64,000 bases of DNA from Oxalobacteraceae bacterium (GCA_025352145.1 JANXTY010000061.1:1-64000), one strand, 5' to 3'. Positions 1 through 9,187 are shown, numbered from the stretch's first letter. Numbers and translations are program-made. The notes: generated from the letters alone by a model not told the origin.

Positions 1-141
1 GAAATGGTCATGCCAGGCGATAACGTGTCGATTACCGTCAAGCTGATCAATCCGATTGCGATGGAAGAAGGTCTGCGATTCGCGATTCGCGAAGGTGGCC
101 GTACCGTTGGTGCTGGCGTAGTTGCTAAAATTATTGCGTAA
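1..141 (+). CDS. tuf: Elongation factor Tu, C-terminal end (partial)
   Basis: The window opens inside this gene. The 46 visible residues run from [10 protein letters not shown] to the terminal [15 protein letters not shown], the typical end of beta-barrel domain 3 of EF-Tu, the GTPase that delivers aminoacyl-tRNA to the ribosome. The 5' part lies outside the window. Its position directly before rpsJ is the usual link between the str and S10 operons in Proteobacteria. Confidence 0.97.
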
Positions 142-202
142 TTGCCCGCAGCTCGCGTCGCTAATTTGTTTTAACGTTATTGTTTAGGTTGTATTTATAT
201 TG

Positions 203-226
203 CCGCGAGTGTTAATGCGCTCGCGG
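203..226 (+). promoter_or_regulatory. Hairpin in the tuf-rpsJ spacer
   Basis: CCGCGAG (203-209) and CTCGCGG (220-226) form a perfect 7-bp stem with a 10-nt loop. The following TTCGCTCTTT is not a clean U-run, so this is not a strong terminator. It sits about 10 nt before the AAAGGAAT ribosome binding site of rpsJ and may be an attenuator or part of an S10 leader. Function is inferred. Confidence 0.45.
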
Positions 227-249
227 TTCGCTCTTTAAAGGAATAACAA

Positions 250-567
250 ATGTCTAGCCAAAATCAAAAAATCCGTATTCGCCTCAAAGCATTTGACTAT
301 AAATTGATTGACCAGTCGGCGGCTGAAATTGTAGAGACGGCCAAGCGTACTGGCGCCGTAGTTAAGGGCCCAGTACCACTGCCGACCCGTATTCAGCGTT
401 TTGACGTATTGCGCTCCCCGCACGTCAACAAGACATCGCGTGATCAATTCGAGATTCGCACTCATCAACGCCTGATGGATATTATTGATCCGACAGATAA
501 AACAGTCGATGCTTTGATGAAATTGGATTTGGCTGCTGGTGTAGATGTGGAAATTAAGTTGCAATAA
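250..567 (+). CDS. rpsJ: 30S ribosomal protein S10
   Basis: 105 residues, the usual S10 length give or take two. S10 is a 30S head protein that also works as NusE in transcription antitermination. Recognisable segments are [10 protein letters not shown] near the N-terminus, [12 protein letters not shown] in the loop region and the H-x-R-L-M-D-I motif near residue 73. An AAAGGAAT site precedes the ATG. It is the first gene of the S10 cluster and is separated from rplC by 166 nt that hold a second promoter. Confidence 0.97.
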   Translation: MSSQNQKIRIRLKAFDYKLIDQSAAEIVETAKRTGAVVKGPVPLPTRIQRFDVLRSPHVNKTSRDQFEIRTHQRLMDIIDPTDKTVDALMKLDLAAGVDVEIKLQ

Positions 568-605
568 ATTTTGTCGCAGGAATCTAGTATTTAGTCATTT
601 AGGTG

Positions 606-634
606 TTGTGGATATTTTTTCTCTGCGATATAAT
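606..634 (+). promoter_or_regulatory. Predicted sigma70 promoter upstream of rplC
   Basis: TTGTGG (606-611), a 17-nt spacer and a perfect TATAAT (629-634). The sequence just downstream reads ATTCGGCTTCGGTG. The same -35 hexamer, spacer length and downstream GGCTTCG occur before rplN (5552-5580), so both are probably real internal promoters of the supercluster. It would make a leader of about 90 nt before rplC. Confidence 0.65.
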
Positions 635-700
635 ATTCGGCTTCGGTGTAAATGCGTGAAAACCGTGTTTGCACGTTATTTAGTTGTACAAACAGTCAGC

Positions 701-720
701 CCCACCCAATCGTAGGTGGG
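701..720 (+). promoter_or_regulatory. Leader hairpin before the rplC ribosome binding site
   Basis: CCCACC (701-706) pairs with GGTGGG (715-720) around an 8-nt loop, CAATCGTA. The stem ends 4 nt before the GGAG site (724-727) that serves the rplC ATG at 734. The 5' arm and loop contain CCACCCAATCG, an 11-mer found again in the rplN leader at 5662-5672. A role in translational control of L3 and the genes after it is inferred. Confidence 0.45.
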
Positions 721-733
721 AATGGAGAAAACA

Positions 734-1390
734 ATGAGCCTAGGCCTGATAGGTCGCAAGGTTGGTATGATGCGCATATTTACGGATGAGGGAGATTCTA
801 TTCCTGTGACCGTGGTTGATGTGTCAAACAATCGTGTTGCGCAAATTAAGACGCCTTCTATGGATGGATATTCCGCTGTTCAGGTTGCGTTTGGTCAACG
901 TCGTGCATCCCGTGTGAGTAAGGCTTCGGCTGGTCATCATGCAAAAGCGGGTGTTGAGGCGGGGACTGTTTTAAAAGAATTCCACATTGATGTGACAAAA
1001 GCTTCTGAGCTTAAAGCTGGCGATGTTATTGCTGCCAATTTGTTTGAGGTTGGTCAGAAGATTGATGTGCAGGGTGTGACCATTGGTAAGGGTTATGCTG
1101 GGGTTATCAAGCGCTATCACTTCTCTTCCGGCCGTGCAACGCACGGTAATTCCCGTTCGCATAACGTTCCAGGTTCTATTGGTATGGCGCAAGATCCGGG
1201 TCGCGTTTTCCCTGGTAAGCGTATGACTGGTCATTTGGGTGATGTTGTTCGTACGGTTCAAAACCTCGAGATCGCTCGCATTGATGCTGATCGCCAGCTG
1301 TTGTTGGTCAAGGGGGCAGTTCCTGGTGCGAAAAATGGTCGGGTGATTGTTTCTCCTGCTATTAAAGCTAAATCTATTAAGGGGGCTTAA
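734..1390 (+). CDS. rplC: 50S ribosomal protein L3
   Basis: 218 residues beginning [16 protein letters not shown], the normal L3 start. An in-frame GTG at 716 would add six residues but has no ribosome binding site and lies in the leader hairpin, so the ATG at 734 with GGAG seven bases upstream is preferred. The region around [15 protein letters not shown] is the L3 loop that reaches the peptidyl transferase centre and carries the glutamine methylated by PrmB in related bacteria. L3 helps nucleate 50S assembly. Confidence 0.96.
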   Translation: MSLGLIGRKVGMMRIFTDEGDSIPVTVVDVSNNRVAQIKTPSMDGYSAVQVAFGQRRASRVSKASAGHHAKAGVEAGTVLKEFHIDVTKASELKAGDVIAANLFEVGQKIDVQGVTIGKGYAGVIKRYHFSSGRATHGNSRSHNVPGSIGMAQDPGRVFPGKRMTGHLGDVVRTVQNLEIARIDADRQLLLVKGAVPGAKNGRVIVSPAIKAKSIKGA

Positions 1391-1393
1391 ACG

Positions 1394-2014
1394 ATGGAAC
1401 TTAAGCTCTTAAATGATAGTGGTGTTGCTGCTTCGAATGTCGCTGCGCCGGATACGATATTTGGCCGTGATTACAATGAAGCGTTGATTCACCAGGTTGT
1501 GGTTGCTTATCAGGCAAATGCTCGCAGTGGTAATCGCAAGCAAAAAGATCGTGAAGAAGTGCATCACACCACGAAAAAACCGTGGCGTCAAAAAGGTACT
1601 GGCCGTGCTCGTGCTGGTATGTCGTCTTCGCCGCTGTGGCGGGGAGGTGGGCGTATATTCCCGAATTCGCCTGATGAGAATTTCTCGCATAAAGTTAATA
1701 AGAAGATGTATCGGGCAGGTATCTGTTCGATCCTATCTCAGTTGGCGCGTGAAGGTCGCTTGTCTGTGATCGAAAATCTCTCTATTGAGGCGCCAAAGAC
1801 AAAGCTCTTGTCGCAAAAATTGAAGGGCATGGGTTTTGATTCAGTATTGGTGATTACCGATAGCTTGGAAGAGAATTTGTTGTTGGCTTCGCGCAATTTG
1901 CCAAATGTGCTTATTGTTGAGCCGCGTCATGCTGATCCTCTTTCATTGGTTTTCTACAAAAAAATCTTGATCACCAAGTTGGCATTGGCTCAGATTGAGG
2001 AGATGTTGGCATGA
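1394..2014 (+). CDS. rplD: 50S ribosomal protein L4
   Basis: 206 residues, normal for L4. The basic extended loop that lines the exit tunnel is visible ([20 protein letters not shown], roughly residues 60-80). In E. coli L4 also represses the S10 operon. The gene begins 3 nt after rplC and its stop overlaps the rplW start (ATGA), which suggests translational coupling. Confidence 0.96.
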   Translation: MELKLLNDSGVAASNVAAPDTIFGRDYNEALIHQVVVAYQANARSGNRKQKDREEVHHTTKKPWRQKGTGRARAGMSSSPLWRGGGRIFPNSPDENFSHKVNKKMYRAGICSILSQLAREGRLSVIENLSIEAPKTKLLSQKLKGMGFDSVLVITDSLEENLLLASRNLPNVLIVEPRHADPLSLVFYKKILITKLALAQIEEMLA

Positions 2015-2328
2015 GCGCGATATTGAAGCATAGCGAAGAGCGCTTGATGAAGGTGTTGCTGGCCCCGGTAATTACTGAAAAAGCGACTTTTGTCGCTGAG
2101 AAAAACGAGCAAGTCGTTTTTCTGGTGATGCCAGATGCAACCAAGATTGAAATCAAGGCTGCGGTAGAGTTGTTGTTCAAGGTCGAAGTGGCATCAGTGC
2201 AAACGGCCAATCGTTTGGGCAAGCAAAAACGTACTGGTAGATTTAATGGCCGTCGCAATCACACCAAACGTGCATTTGTGTGTTTGAAGCCGGGCCAGGA
2301 AATTAACTTCTCCGAGGAGGCTAAATAA
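2011..2328 (+). CDS. rplW: 50S ribosomal protein L23
   Basis: 105 residues. L23 sits at the exit tunnel and docks trigger factor and SRP. The core [12 protein letters not shown] and the C-terminal [18 protein letters not shown] segment are typical. The start overlaps the rplD stop in an ATGA. The first ATG gives a slightly longer N-terminus than E. coli L23; GAGGAG about 10 nt upstream supports it. The stop overlaps the rplB start (TAATG). Confidence 0.95.
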   Translation: MSAILKHSEERLMKVLLAPVITEKATFVAEKNEQVVFLVMPDATKIEIKAAVELLFKVEVASVQTANRLGKQKRTGRFNGRRNHTKRAFVCLKPGQEINFSEEAK

Positions 2329-3155
2329 TGGCGCTCGTTAAGGTAAAACCAACATCGCCTGGCCGTCGCGGGATGGTCAAAGTCGTTAATGCCGACCTGT
2401 ATAAAGGTCGTCCATTTGCGGCGCTGGTTGAAAAGAAGTCTAAAACTGCCGGGCGCAATAATAATGGCCACATCACCACGCGTCACATTGGTGGTGGCCA
2501 CAAGCAGCATTATCGCGTTATCGACTTTAAGCGTACTAAAGATGCTATTCCAGCGAAAGTGGAGCGCATCGAATACGACCCAAATCGCACGGCTAACATC
2601 GCATTGTTGCTCTACGCGGATGGTGAGCGTCAATACATTATTGCTACTAAGGGTATGGCGGTTGGTGATCAAATTATGAATGGCTCACAAGCGCCGATTA
2701 AATCTGGCAACTGTTTGCCAATTCGTAATATTCCAGTCGGTACCACCATGCACTGTGTCGAAATGCTGCCGGGTAAGGGTGCTCAAATGGCCCGTACTGC
2801 TGGCGCTGGTGTAGTCTTGATGGCGCGTGACGGAACTTATGCTCAGGTGCGCTTGCGTTCAGGCGAAGTTCGTCGTGTTCACATCGAGTGCCGCGCAACA
2901 GTGGGTGAGGTTGGTAATGGCGAGCACAATCTGCGCAAAATTGGTAAGGCCGGTGCTATGCGTTGGCGCGGTGTGCGCCCAACGGTGCGCGGCGTTGTCA
3001 TGAATCCTGTAGATCACCCGCACGGTGGTGGTGAAGGTAAGACGGCGGCGGGCCGTCATCCGGTTTCGCCGTGGGGCCAGCAGACCAAGGGGAAGAAGAC
3101 GCGTCGCAACAAGCGCACGACTTCTATGATTGTCTCGCGCCGTGGTAAGAAATAA
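2328..3155 (+). CDS. rplB: 50S ribosomal protein L2
   Basis: 275 residues, full length. L2 is a primary 23S rRNA binding protein needed for subunit association and peptidyl transfer. The strongly conserved C-terminal [20 protein letters not shown], with the functionally important histidine, is present, as is the glycine-rich [10 protein letters not shown] segment near residue 55. Its start overlaps the rplW stop. Confidence 0.97.
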   Translation: MALVKVKPTSPGRRGMVKVVNADLYKGRPFAALVEKKSKTAGRNNNGHITTRHIGGGHKQHYRVIDFKRTKDAIPAKVERIEYDPNRTANIALLLYADGERQYIIATKGMAVGDQIMNGSQAPIKSGNCLPIRNIPVGTTMHCVEMLPGKGAQMARTAGAGVVLMARDGTYAQVRLRSGEVRRVHIECRATVGEVGNGEHNLRKIGKAGAMRWRGVRPTVRGVVMNPVDHPHGGGEGKTAAGRHPVSPWGQQTKGKKTRRNKRTTSMIVSRRGKK

Positions 3156-3165
3156 GGGGTAGCAC

Positions 3166-3441
3166 ATGACACGTTCATTAAAAAAAGGGCCGTTTTGTGA
3201 TGCCCATTTGGTAAAAAAAATCGAAACTGCACAAGCGATTAAGGATAAAAAACCGATTAAAACTTGGTCGCGTCGTTCGACAATTATGCCAGATTTCATC
3301 GGTCTCACCATTGCGGTACATAACGGTAAGCTTCATGTCCCTGTTTATGTGTCTGAAAACATGGTTGGTCATAAGCTTGGTGAATTCGCGTTGACTCGTA
3401 CGTTCAAGGGTCACGCGGCTGATAAGAAGGCTAAGAAATAG
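3166..3441 (+). CDS. rpsS: 30S ribosomal protein S19
   Basis: 91 residues beginning [16 protein letters not shown]19 forms a heterodimer with S13 in the 30S head near the A-site finger. The motif [15 protein letters not shown] and the C-terminal [16 protein letters not shown] are typical. It begins 10 nt after rplB. Confidence 0.97.
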   Translation: MTRSLKKGPFCDAHLVKKIETAQAIKDKKPIKTWSRRSTIMPDFIGLTIAVHNGKLHVPVYVSENMVGHKLGEFALTRTFKGHAADKKAKK

Positions 3442-3446
3442 GTTCG

Positions 3447-3779
3447 ATGATGGAAACTAAAGCTACTCTACGTGGTGTGCGCCTCTCGGCCCAAAAAGGC
3501 CGACTGGTTGCCGATCAAATCCGCGGTAAAAAAGTTGATCAGGCCCTCAATATCTTACAGTTCAGCCCTAAAAAAGGCGCTGTCATCATTAAGCGTGTAC
3601 TTGAGTCCGCAATTGCGAACGCCGAGCACAATGATGGTGCTGATATTGATGAGTTGAAAATAACGACAATTTATGTCGAAAAAGGTTCGGTCTTGAAGCG
3701 CTTTACTGCGCGTGCAAAAGGCCGTGGTGATCGTATCTCAAAACAATCCTGTCACATTTACGTGACTGTCGGTAATTAA
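3447..3779 (+). CDS. rplV: 50S ribosomal protein L22
   Basis: 110 residues. L22 binds 23S rRNA and its beta-hairpin lines the exit tunnel; the hairpin is seen here as [19 protein letters not shown] near the C-terminus. [20 protein letters not shown] is the usual N-terminal core. Two consecutive ATGs (3447 and 3450) are possible starts; the first is used. Confidence 0.96.
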   Translation: MMETKATLRGVRLSAQKGRLVADQIRGKKVDQALNILQFSPKKGAVIIKRVLESAIANAEHNDGADIDELKITTIYVEKGSVLKRFTARAKGRGDRISKQSCHIYVTVGN

Positions 3780-3788
3780 GGAGTCGCG

Positions 3789-4649
3789 ATGGGACAGAAG
3801 ATACATCCAACTGGTTTCCGTCTTTCGGTTACCCGTAATTGGGCATCGCGTTGGTATGCGGGCAATAGCAATTTTGCCACCATGCTTAACGAAGATCTCA
3901 AAGCACGTGCTTATCTGAAAAAGAAACTAAAAAACGCCTCTGTTGGCCGCATAATTATTGAGCGTCCTGCAAAGAATGCGCGTTTCACGATTTATAGCTC
4001 CCGCCCAGGAGTGGTAATTGGTAAAAAAGGCGAGGATATCGAAGTTCTCAAAGCCGATTTGGCAAAAATCATGGGTGTGCCGGTGCATGTGAATATCGAG
4101 GAGATTCGCAAGCCCGAAACTGATGCGCAATTGATTGCGGACTCAATTTCTCAGCAACTTGAAAAGCGCATTATGTTCCGTCGTGCCATGAAGCGTGCGA
4201 TGCAAAATGCAATGCGTCTCGGTGCCCTTGGCATCAAGATTATGTCGTCTGGACGTCTGAATGGTATTGAAATTGCACGGAAGGAATGGTATCGCGAAGG
4301 TCGTGTTCCTCTACATACATTGCGTGCTGATATCGATTATGGCACTAGTGAAGCACAAACAACTTATGGCATTATCGGTGTCAAAGTTTGGGTCTACAAA
4401 GGTGATCGTTTGGCTAATGGCGATGCACCGGTGCTAGATACGTCCAATGACGATGATAAAAAGCGTCGTACGCCACGTCGGGAAGATGGGAAGCCAGCGG
4501 CGCGTCCTCGTGCAAAAAAACCTGAAGGTCAAGCACCCGTTGTTGTCGCCGTCCCAGCAAATGTTGGTGCCAAGCGCGTGCGGGCTAAGAAAACCGATGA
4601 TGCTGTTGAAGCTTCAGTCACTGTTTCGGCTGAGAAGGCAGGGGAATAA
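3789..4649 (+). CDS. rpsC: 30S ribosomal protein S3 with a long C-terminal tail
   Basis: 286 residues against about 233 in E. coli. The N-terminal part and KH domain ([15 protein letters not shown] near residue 75) and the C-terminal S3 domain ([19 protein letters not shown]) are normal. S3 lines the mRNA entry channel. After [10 protein letters not shown] the protein continues for about 65 residues of Lys/Arg/Ala/Pro/Glu-rich, probably disordered sequence. Tails of this kind occur in S3 of several Burkholderiales (general knowledge). It lies 9 nt after rplV and 2 nt before rplP. Confidence 0.96.
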   Translation: MGQKIHPTGFRLSVTRNWASRWYAGNSNFATMLNEDLKARAYLKKKLKNASVGRIIIERPAKNARFTIYSSRPGVVIGKKGEDIEVLKADLAKIMGVPVHVNIEEIRKPETDAQLIADSISQQLEKRIMFRRAMKRAMQNAMRLGALGIKIMSSGRLNGIEIARKEWYREGRVPLHTLRADIDYGTSEAQTTYGIIGVKVWVYKGDRLANGDAPVLDTSNDDDKKRRTPRREDGKPAARPRAKKPEGQAPVVVAVPANVGAKRVRAKKTDDAVEASVTVSAEKAGE

Positions 4650-4651
4650 TC

Positions 4652-5071
4652 ATGCTACAACCAGCACGTAGAAAATATCGTAAAGAACAAAAAGGCCGTA
4701 ACACGGGCATTTCACATTCTCGTGGTACTGCGGTGTCGTTTGGTGAGTTTGGCCTTAAGGCGGTTGGTCGCGGTCGTATTACAGCGCGGCAAATTGAAGC
4801 TGCGCGTCGTGCAATGACACGCCACATCAAACGCGGTGGCCGTATCTGGATCCGTATTTTCCCGGATAAACCTATTTCACAAAAACCTGCAGAAGTCCGA
4901 ATGGGTAATGGGAAAGGTAATCCTGAATATTACGTTGCGGAGATTCAGCCGGGGAAAATGCTGTACGAAATGGATGGCGTTGACGAAACACTGGCTCGTG
5001 AAGCTTTCCGTTTAGCAGCAGCAAAGCTGCCTTTAATGACTACGTTTGTCGTACGTCAAATCGGTCAATAA
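4652..5071 (+). CDS. rplP: 50S ribosomal protein L16
   Basis: 139 residues starting [17 protein letters not shown], the standard L16 N-terminus. L16 sits near the A site and the 5S rRNA contact. The motif [20 protein letters not shown] is conserved, including the arginine region that is hydroxylated in some bacteria. It begins 2 nt after the rpsC stop. Confidence 0.97.
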   Translation: MLQPARRKYRKEQKGRNTGISHSRGTAVSFGEFGLKAVGRGRITARQIEAARRAMTRHIKRGGRIWIRIFPDKPISQKPAEVRMGNGKGNPEYYVAEIQPGKMLYEMDGVDETLAREAFRLAAAKLPLMTTFVVRQIGQ

Positions 5072-5080
5072 GGGGTGAAC

Positions 5081-5272
5081 ATGAATTTAACTGAACTCCG
5101 TGGCAAAAACCCAGAGGCTTTGAATAAGGAGCTCAATGAGCTGTTAAAGGCGCAGTTTGGTCTGCGTATGCAGATCGCGACGCAGCAATTGAGCAATACT
5201 TCGCAGCTTAAAAAGGTTCGTCGCGATATAGCGCGCGTAAAAACAGTCATGAATCTGAAGGGCGATAAATAA
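5081..5272 (+). CDS. rpmC: 50S ribosomal protein L29
   Basis: 63 residues ([20 protein letters not shown]). L29 is a two-helix protein at the tunnel exit beside L23. The ATG at 5081 is preferred over an in-frame GTG at 5075, because AGGGG just upstream is a good ribosome binding site for the ATG and overlaps the GTG. The stop overlaps the rpsQ start (TAATG). Confidence 0.95.
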   Translation: MNLTELRGKNPEALNKELNELLKAQFGLRMQIATQQLSNTSQLKKVRRDIARVKTVMNLKGDK

Positions 5273-5544
5273 TGATCGATCAAGTGAAAAAGCCGCTGAA
5301 GCGCACGCTGATCGGCAAGGTTGTTTCCGATAAGATGAATAAAACTGTAACGGTACTCATTGAGCGCCATGTAAAGCATCCTTTGTACGGCAAAATCATC
5401 ATGCGCTCGAATAAATATCATGCGCATGACGAAACGAACCAAGTCAAGGCAGGTGATACAGTAGAAATCCAAGAGGGCCGTCCAATTTCGAAGACGAAAG
5501 CGTGGACAGTAACGCGTGTGGTTCAAGTCTCACAAATAGTTTAA
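5272..5544 (+). CDS. rpsQ: 30S ribosomal protein S17
   Basis: 90 residues. S17 is a primary 16S rRNA binder with an OB fold. [21 protein letters not shown] and the later [15 protein letters not shown] are typical. It is the last gene of the S10 unit proper; after it comes a 221-nt spacer with a promoter and a structured leader before rplN, marking the S10/spc boundary. Confidence 0.96.
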   Translation: MIDQVKKPLKRTLIGKVVSDKMNKTVTVLIERHVKHPLYGKIIMRSNKYHAHDETNQVKAGDTVEIQEGRPISKTKAWTVTRVVQVSQIV

Positions 5545-5551
5545 TTATTTG

Positions 5552-5580
5552 TTGTGGGTTGGACATTTGCATGGCATAAT
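5552..5580 (+). promoter_or_regulatory. Predicted sigma70 promoter of the spc unit (before rplN)
   Basis: TTGTGG (5552-5557), a 17-nt spacer and CATAAT (5575-5580). The -35 hexamer and spacer length match those before rplC, and both are followed within a few bases by GGCTTCG. A transcript from here would have a leader of about 175-180 nt before the rplN ATG. Confidence 0.65.
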
Positions 5581-5586
5581 GTTTGG

Positions 5587-5742
5587 CTTCGCTCAGGTGA
5601 TTACTGTGTTATGAGCGAGGGGCGCTGTATTTCTCTAGCATAATTGGTTATCAAAAAAAGTCCACCCAATCGGCGCGGCCCTTTAAAAAGGCGGCTGACG
5701 GGACCAAGACTGACCGCGACCCGCATTGTGCGGATTGAGTGG
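5587..5742 (+). promoter_or_regulatory. Structured leader RNA upstream of rplN
   Basis: Several helices can be drawn by hand. CTTCGCTC (5587-5594) pairs with GAGCGAGG (5613-5620). CCACCCAATC (5662-5671) pairs with GATTGAGTGG (5733-5742), ten positions with one C/A mismatch, and encloses inner stems CGCGG/CCGCG (5674-5678 with 5714-5718), CCUUU/AAAGG (5680-5691) and a GCA/UGC triloop hairpin (5723-5731). A closed multi-branched domain just before an r-protein operon suggests autoregulation. I recognise no known family. Confidence 0.5.
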
Positions 5743-5765
5743 CTTAAGTTGGGAAAGAAAATATT

Positions 5766-6134
5766 ATGATTCAAACTGAAAGCCGGCTTGAGGTTGCCGA
5801 CAATACTGGTGCGAAAGAAGTTTTGTGCATCAAGGTGCTCGGTGGTTCCAAGCGTCGCTATGCTGGCATAGGCGATGTGATTAAGGTTACTGTCAAGGTA
5901 GCTGCGCCACGTGGTCGTGTAAAAAAAGGCGAAATTTATAATGCGGTCGTAGTTCGCACTGCTAAGGGTGTTCGTCGTTCAGATGGTTCGCTGGTGAAAT
6001 TCGATAGCAATGCTGCTGTATTGCTTAATGCCAAATTGGAGCCGATTGGTACGCGCATTTTCGGGCCGGTTACGCGTGAGCTGCGTACGGAGCGTTTTAT
6101 GAAAATTGTGTCGCTTGCGCCAGAAGTGCTGTAA
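5766..6134 (+). CDS. rplN: 50S ribosomal protein L14
   Basis: 122 residues, full length. L14 lies at the subunit interface and with L19 contacts 16S rRNA; it is also the RsfS silencing-factor site. [20 protein letters not shown] and the C-terminal [20 protein letters not shown] are diagnostic. It is the first gene of the spc unit and follows the structured leader. Confidence 0.97.
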   Translation: MIQTESRLEVADNTGAKEVLCIKVLGGSKRRYAGIGDVIKVTVKVAAPRGRVKKGEIYNAVVVRTAKGVRRSDGSLVKFDSNAAVLLNAKLEPIGTRIFGPVTRELRTERFMKIVSLAPEVL

Positions 6135-6143
6135 GGAATTGCT

Positions 6144-6458
6144 ATGGATAAAATTCAAAAAAATGACGATGTTATCGTCTTAACGGGAAAAGACAAGGGT
6201 CGGCGTGGTGTTGTACGTCAGTGTATCGATTCCAAGTACGTCGTGGTTGATGGTGTCAATGTTGCGAAAAAAGCGACTAAGCCTAATCCCGCCAATGGTA
6301 TAACAGGCGGCATCATAGATAAGTTGATGCCAATTCATGTGTCAAATGTTGCATTGTTTAATGTGGCAGCTGGCAAGGCAGATCGCGTAGGTTTTAAAGA
6401 TGTGGATGGTAAAAAAGTCCGTGTTTTTAAATCTAATGGCGAAGTCGTTAAGGGTTAA
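6144..6458 (+). CDS. rplX: 50S ribosomal protein L24
   Basis: 104 residues with an N-terminal KOW motif ([18 protein letters not shown], residues 7-24). L24 is one of the two assembly initiators of the 50S subunit. The VKKATKPNP-like stretch appears as [12 protein letters not shown]. It begins 9 nt after rplN and ends 6 nt before rplE. Confidence 0.96.
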   Translation: MDKIQKNDDVIVLTGKDKGRRGVVRQCIDSKYVVVDGVNVAKKATKPNPANGITGGIIDKLMPIHVSNVALFNVAAGKADRVGFKDVDGKKVRVFKSNGEVVKG

Positions 6459-6464
6459 GAGATT

Positions 6465-7004
6465 ATGGCCCGTCTCCAGGAATTTTATAAAGAAAAAGTC
6501 GTTACTGACCTGACCGCTAAGTTTGCGTATAAGTCGGTGATGGAGGTTCCGCGCTTGTTGAAGATTACCCTAAATATGGGTTTGTCCGAAGCGATTGCAG
6601 ATAAGAAAATCATTGAGCATGCAGTTGGTGATTTGACCAAAATTGCGGCGCAAAAACCAGTTGTAACCAAGGCGCGTAAAGCTATTGCTGGATTCAAGAT
6701 CCGCGAAGGCTATCCGATAGGTTGCATGGTGACATTGCGTGGTGCTCGAATGTACGAGTTTTTGGATCGTTTCATTACGGTTGCTTTGCCTCGTGTGCGT
6801 GATTTCCGTGGTGTTTCTGGTCGCGCATTCGATGGTCGTGGTAACTACAACATCGGTGTGAAAGAGCAGATTATCTTTCCCGAAATTGAGTACGATAAGA
6901 TAGACGTGTTGCGTGGCATGAATATTAGTATTACCACGACTGCTAAGACCGACGATGAGGCGAAAGCTCTTCTCGCCGCATTTAAATTTCCGTTCAGAAA
7001 CTGA
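6465..7004 (+). CDS. rplE: 50S ribosomal protein L5
   Basis: 179 residues, the standard length. L5 binds 5S rRNA and touches the P-site tRNA. Conserved pieces are [11 protein letters not shown] (about 33-43), [20 protein letters not shown] (about 64-83) and the C-terminal [20 protein letters not shown]. In E. coli the S8 repressor site lies at the start of rplE; I did not find an obvious copy here. Confidence 0.97.
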   Translation: MARLQEFYKEKVVTDLTAKFAYKSVMEVPRLLKITLNMGLSEAIADKKIIEHAVGDLTKIAAQKPVVTKARKAIAGFKIREGYPIGCMVTLRGARMYEFLDRFITVALPRVRDFRGVSGRAFDGRGNYNIGVKEQIIFPEIEYDKIDVLRGMNISITTTAKTDDEAKALLAAFKFPFRN

Positions 7005-7011
7005 GGCTGCC

Positions 7012-7317
7012 ATGGCAAAACTGGCACTGATTAACCGTGAGCAAAAGCGCGCAAATTTGGTAAAGAAATTTGCCGGTAAGCGTTCTGAGTTAAAGGCCGT
7101 CATTGATGACCAATCTAAATCTAAAGAGGAGCGCTATGAGGCGCGTCTAAAACTTCAGGCGCTGCCGCGGAATTCGAATCCGACACGTCAGCGCAATAGA
7201 TGTGCGATTACAGGCCGTCCACGTGGTACTTTCCGTAAATTCGGTTTGGGCCGTATTAAGCTCCGTGAGGTTGCCATGCGTGGCGAGATTCCCGGTATGA
7301 CTAAAGCAAGCTGGTAA
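7012..7317 (+). CDS. rpsN: 30S ribosomal protein S14 (zinc-free form)
   Basis: 101 residues beginning [17 protein letters not shown]. The start at 7012 is chosen because upstream in-frame sequence lies inside rplE. Only one cysteine is present ([11 protein letters not shown]), so this is the long S14 type without the CxxC zinc ribbon. The C-terminal [22 protein letters not shown] is typical. S14 is a late-assembling 30S head protein. Confidence 0.96.
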   Translation: MAKLALINREQKRANLVKKFAGKRSELKAVIDDQSKSKEERYEARLKLQALPRNSNPTRQRNRCAITGRPRGTFRKFGLGRIKLREVAMRGEIPGMTKASW

Positions 7318-7331
7318 TAGGAGAATATGCA

Positions 7332-7727
7332 ATGAGTATGAGCGATCCTATCGCCGATATGCTGACCCGCATACGCAACGCGCAAGGTGTACAAAAAACT
7401 ACGGTTGCGATGCCGTCGTCCAAGGTAAAAATTGCGATTGCCAACGTTCTTAAAGACGAGGGTTACATTGAGGATTTCGCTGTTACCGAAGTTGGTGGCA
7501 AGGCGGAACTGAAAATCGGTTTGAAGTATTATGTTGGCCGTCCCGTTATCGAGCGTTTGGAGCGTGTGTCCCGTCCAGGGTTGCGCGTCTACAAAGGTAA
7601 AGATGATATTCCGAATGTGATGAATGGCCTAGGTGTGGCGATTGTTTCTACGCCAAAAGGTGTCATGACAGACCGCAAAGCGCGCGCAACCGGTGTCGGT
7701 GGCGAAGTTATTTGCTACGTGGCCTAA
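7332..7727 (+). CDS. rpsH: 30S ribosomal protein S8
   Basis: 131 residues ([18 protein letters not shown]). S8 is a primary 16S rRNA binder and, in E. coli, the translational repressor of the spc operon. The C-terminal motif [20 protein letters not shown] with the RNA-binding serine/threonine loop is intact. A GGAG-like site precedes the ATG. Confidence 0.96.
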   Translation: MSMSDPIADMLTRIRNAQGVQKTTVAMPSSKVKIAIANVLKDEGYIEDFAVTEVGGKAELKIGLKYYVGRPVIERLERVSRPGLRVYKGKDDIPNVMNGLGVAIVSTPKGVMTDRKARATGVGGEVICYVA

Positions 7728-7737
7728 GGAGCGCAAG

Positions 7738-8271
7738 ATGTCTCGAGTAGCTAAAATGCCGGTCACATTGACGGGTGGTGCAGAAGCAACCATTACGCCA
7801 TTGCAGATCACGGTGAAAGGTCCATTGGGCTCCCTTTCGCAATCGTTAAATGGTCTTGTTGTTATCACTAATGATAAAGGCACGTTGAGTTTTGATGTTG
7901 CGAACGATAGTCGTGAGGCTAACGCAATGTCGGGCACAATGCGCGCTTTGGTTAACAACATGGTAAATGGTGTCACCAAGGGTTTTCAAAAGAAATTGAC
8001 CTTGGTTGGCGTTGGTTATCGTGCGGCAGCACAAGGCGATAAGCTTAATTTGTCGCTTGGATTTTCTCATCCAGTCGTTCATCAAATGCCCGAAGGGATC
8101 AAGTGCGAAACCCCAACTCAAACTGAAATCTTGATTAAAGGTATCGATCGACAAAGAGTTGGCCAAGTTGCCGCGGAAGTTCGTGCTTACCGTAGCCCAG
8201 AGCCATATAAAGGCAAGGGTGTCCGTTATGCGGACGAAGTGGTTAAGCTTAAAGAAACTAAGAAGAAGTAA
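7738..8271 (+). CDS. rplF: 50S ribosomal protein L6
   Basis: 177 residues ([20 protein letters not shown]). The ATG at 7738 is chosen with AAGGAGCG just upstream; upstream in-frame sequence overlaps rpsH. The two L6 repeats are visible, the second carrying [20 protein letters not shown] and [13 protein letters not shown]6 supports the GTPase-associated centre and the sarcin-ricin loop. Confidence 0.96.
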   Translation: MSRVAKMPVTLTGGAEATITPLQITVKGPLGSLSQSLNGLVVITNDKGTLSFDVANDSREANAMSGTMRALVNNMVNGVTKGFQKKLTLVGVGYRAAAQGDKLNLSLGFSHPVVHQMPEGIKCETPTQTEILIKGIDRQRVGQVAAEVRAYRSPEPYKGKGVRYADEVVKLKETKKK

Positions 8272-8283
8272 TAGGGGCTGATG

Positions 8284-8646
8284 ATGGACAAAAAACAATC
8301 ACGGTTGCGCCGCGGACGTCAAACCCGTGCCAAAATCGCAGAATTGAAGGCTAATCGCCTTGCGGTACATCGTACAAATTTGCATATTTATGCGAATTTG
8401 ATCGGGCCCGATGCGAAGATTTTGGTTTCGGCCTCGACAATGGAAGTAGAAGTTCGCCAAGAGTTGGCCGGAAAATCGGGCAAGGGTGGGAACGCATTAG
8501 CTGCTACTTTGGTCGGAAAACGTGTCGCTGAAAAAGCACTGAAAGCAGGAATTACCGAAGTTGCATTCGATCGTTCGGGCTTTCGTTACCATGGCCGTGT
8601 GAAGGCGTTGGCAGAAGCCGCGCGTGAAGCTGGTCTGAAGTTTTAA
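8284..8646 (+). CDS. rplR: 50S ribosomal protein L18
   Basis: 120 residues from the second of two adjacent ATGs (8281, 8284). [17 protein letters not shown] is the usual start, and AGGGG is better spaced for the second ATG. L18 carries 5S rRNA into the 50S subunit with L5. The C-terminal [20 protein letters not shown] is diagnostic. Confidence 0.95.
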   Translation: MDKKQSRLRRGRQTRAKIAELKANRLAVHRTNLHIYANLIGPDAKILVSASTMEVEVRQELAGKSGKGGNALAATLVGKRVAEKALKAGITEVAFDRSGFRYHGRVKALAEAAREAGLKF

Positions 8647-8658
8647 GGAAGAAACGTC

Positions 8659-9177
8659 ATGGCAAAAATGCAAGCAAAAATGCAGGGTGACAAGCCGGAT
8701 GATGGCCTGCGCGAAAAAATGATCGCAATTAACCGTGTGACTAAAGTTGTCAAGGGTGGCCGTATCATGGGATTTGCAGCGTTGACTGTTGTCGGTGATG
8801 GTGATGGTCGCATTGGAATGGGTAAGGGAAAATCGAAAGAAGTGCCAGTTGCTGTTCAAAAGGCCATGGAAGAAGCGCGTCGAAATTTGGTTAAAATTTC
8901 CTTGAAAAATGGAAGTTTGCAGCACACGGTTAGTGGTCGTCATGGTGCTTCTAAGGTGCTGATGAATCCAGCTAGGCCAGGTACTGGTGTTATTGCTGGT
9001 GGTGCGATGCGTGCGATTTTTGAGGTGATGGGCGTAACAGATGTGGTCGCGAAATCTACGGGGTCGAGTAATCCCTACAACATGGTTCGTGCGACTTTGA
9101 ATGGCTTGTCGAAAATGAGTACGCCATCTGAAATTGCTGCCAAGCGCGGTAAATCAGTTGAAGAAATTTTGGGCTAA
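8659..9177 (+). CDS. rpsE: 30S ribosomal protein S5
   Basis: 172 residues. S5 affects decoding accuracy and mRNA unwinding. The N-terminal double-stranded-RNA-binding fold ([20 protein letters not shown]) and the C-terminal domain ([32 protein letters not shown]) are present. It begins 12 nt after rplR. Confidence 0.97.
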   Translation: MAKMQAKMQGDKPDDGLREKMIAINRVTKVVKGGRIMGFAALTVVGDGDGRIGMGKGKSKEVPVAVQKAMEEARRNLVKISLKNGSLQHTVSGRHGASKVLMNPARPGTGVIAGGAMRAIFEVMGVTDVVAKSTGSSNPYNMVRATLNGLSKMSTPSEIAAKRGKSVEEILG

Positions 9178-9187
9178 GGTGAACATA

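Noticed and set aside
2259-2672. Long minus-strand open frames across the ribosomal protein genes
   Set aside because: They are antisense to conserved genes, lack ribosome binding sites and have no recognisable motifs; they reflect codon composition.
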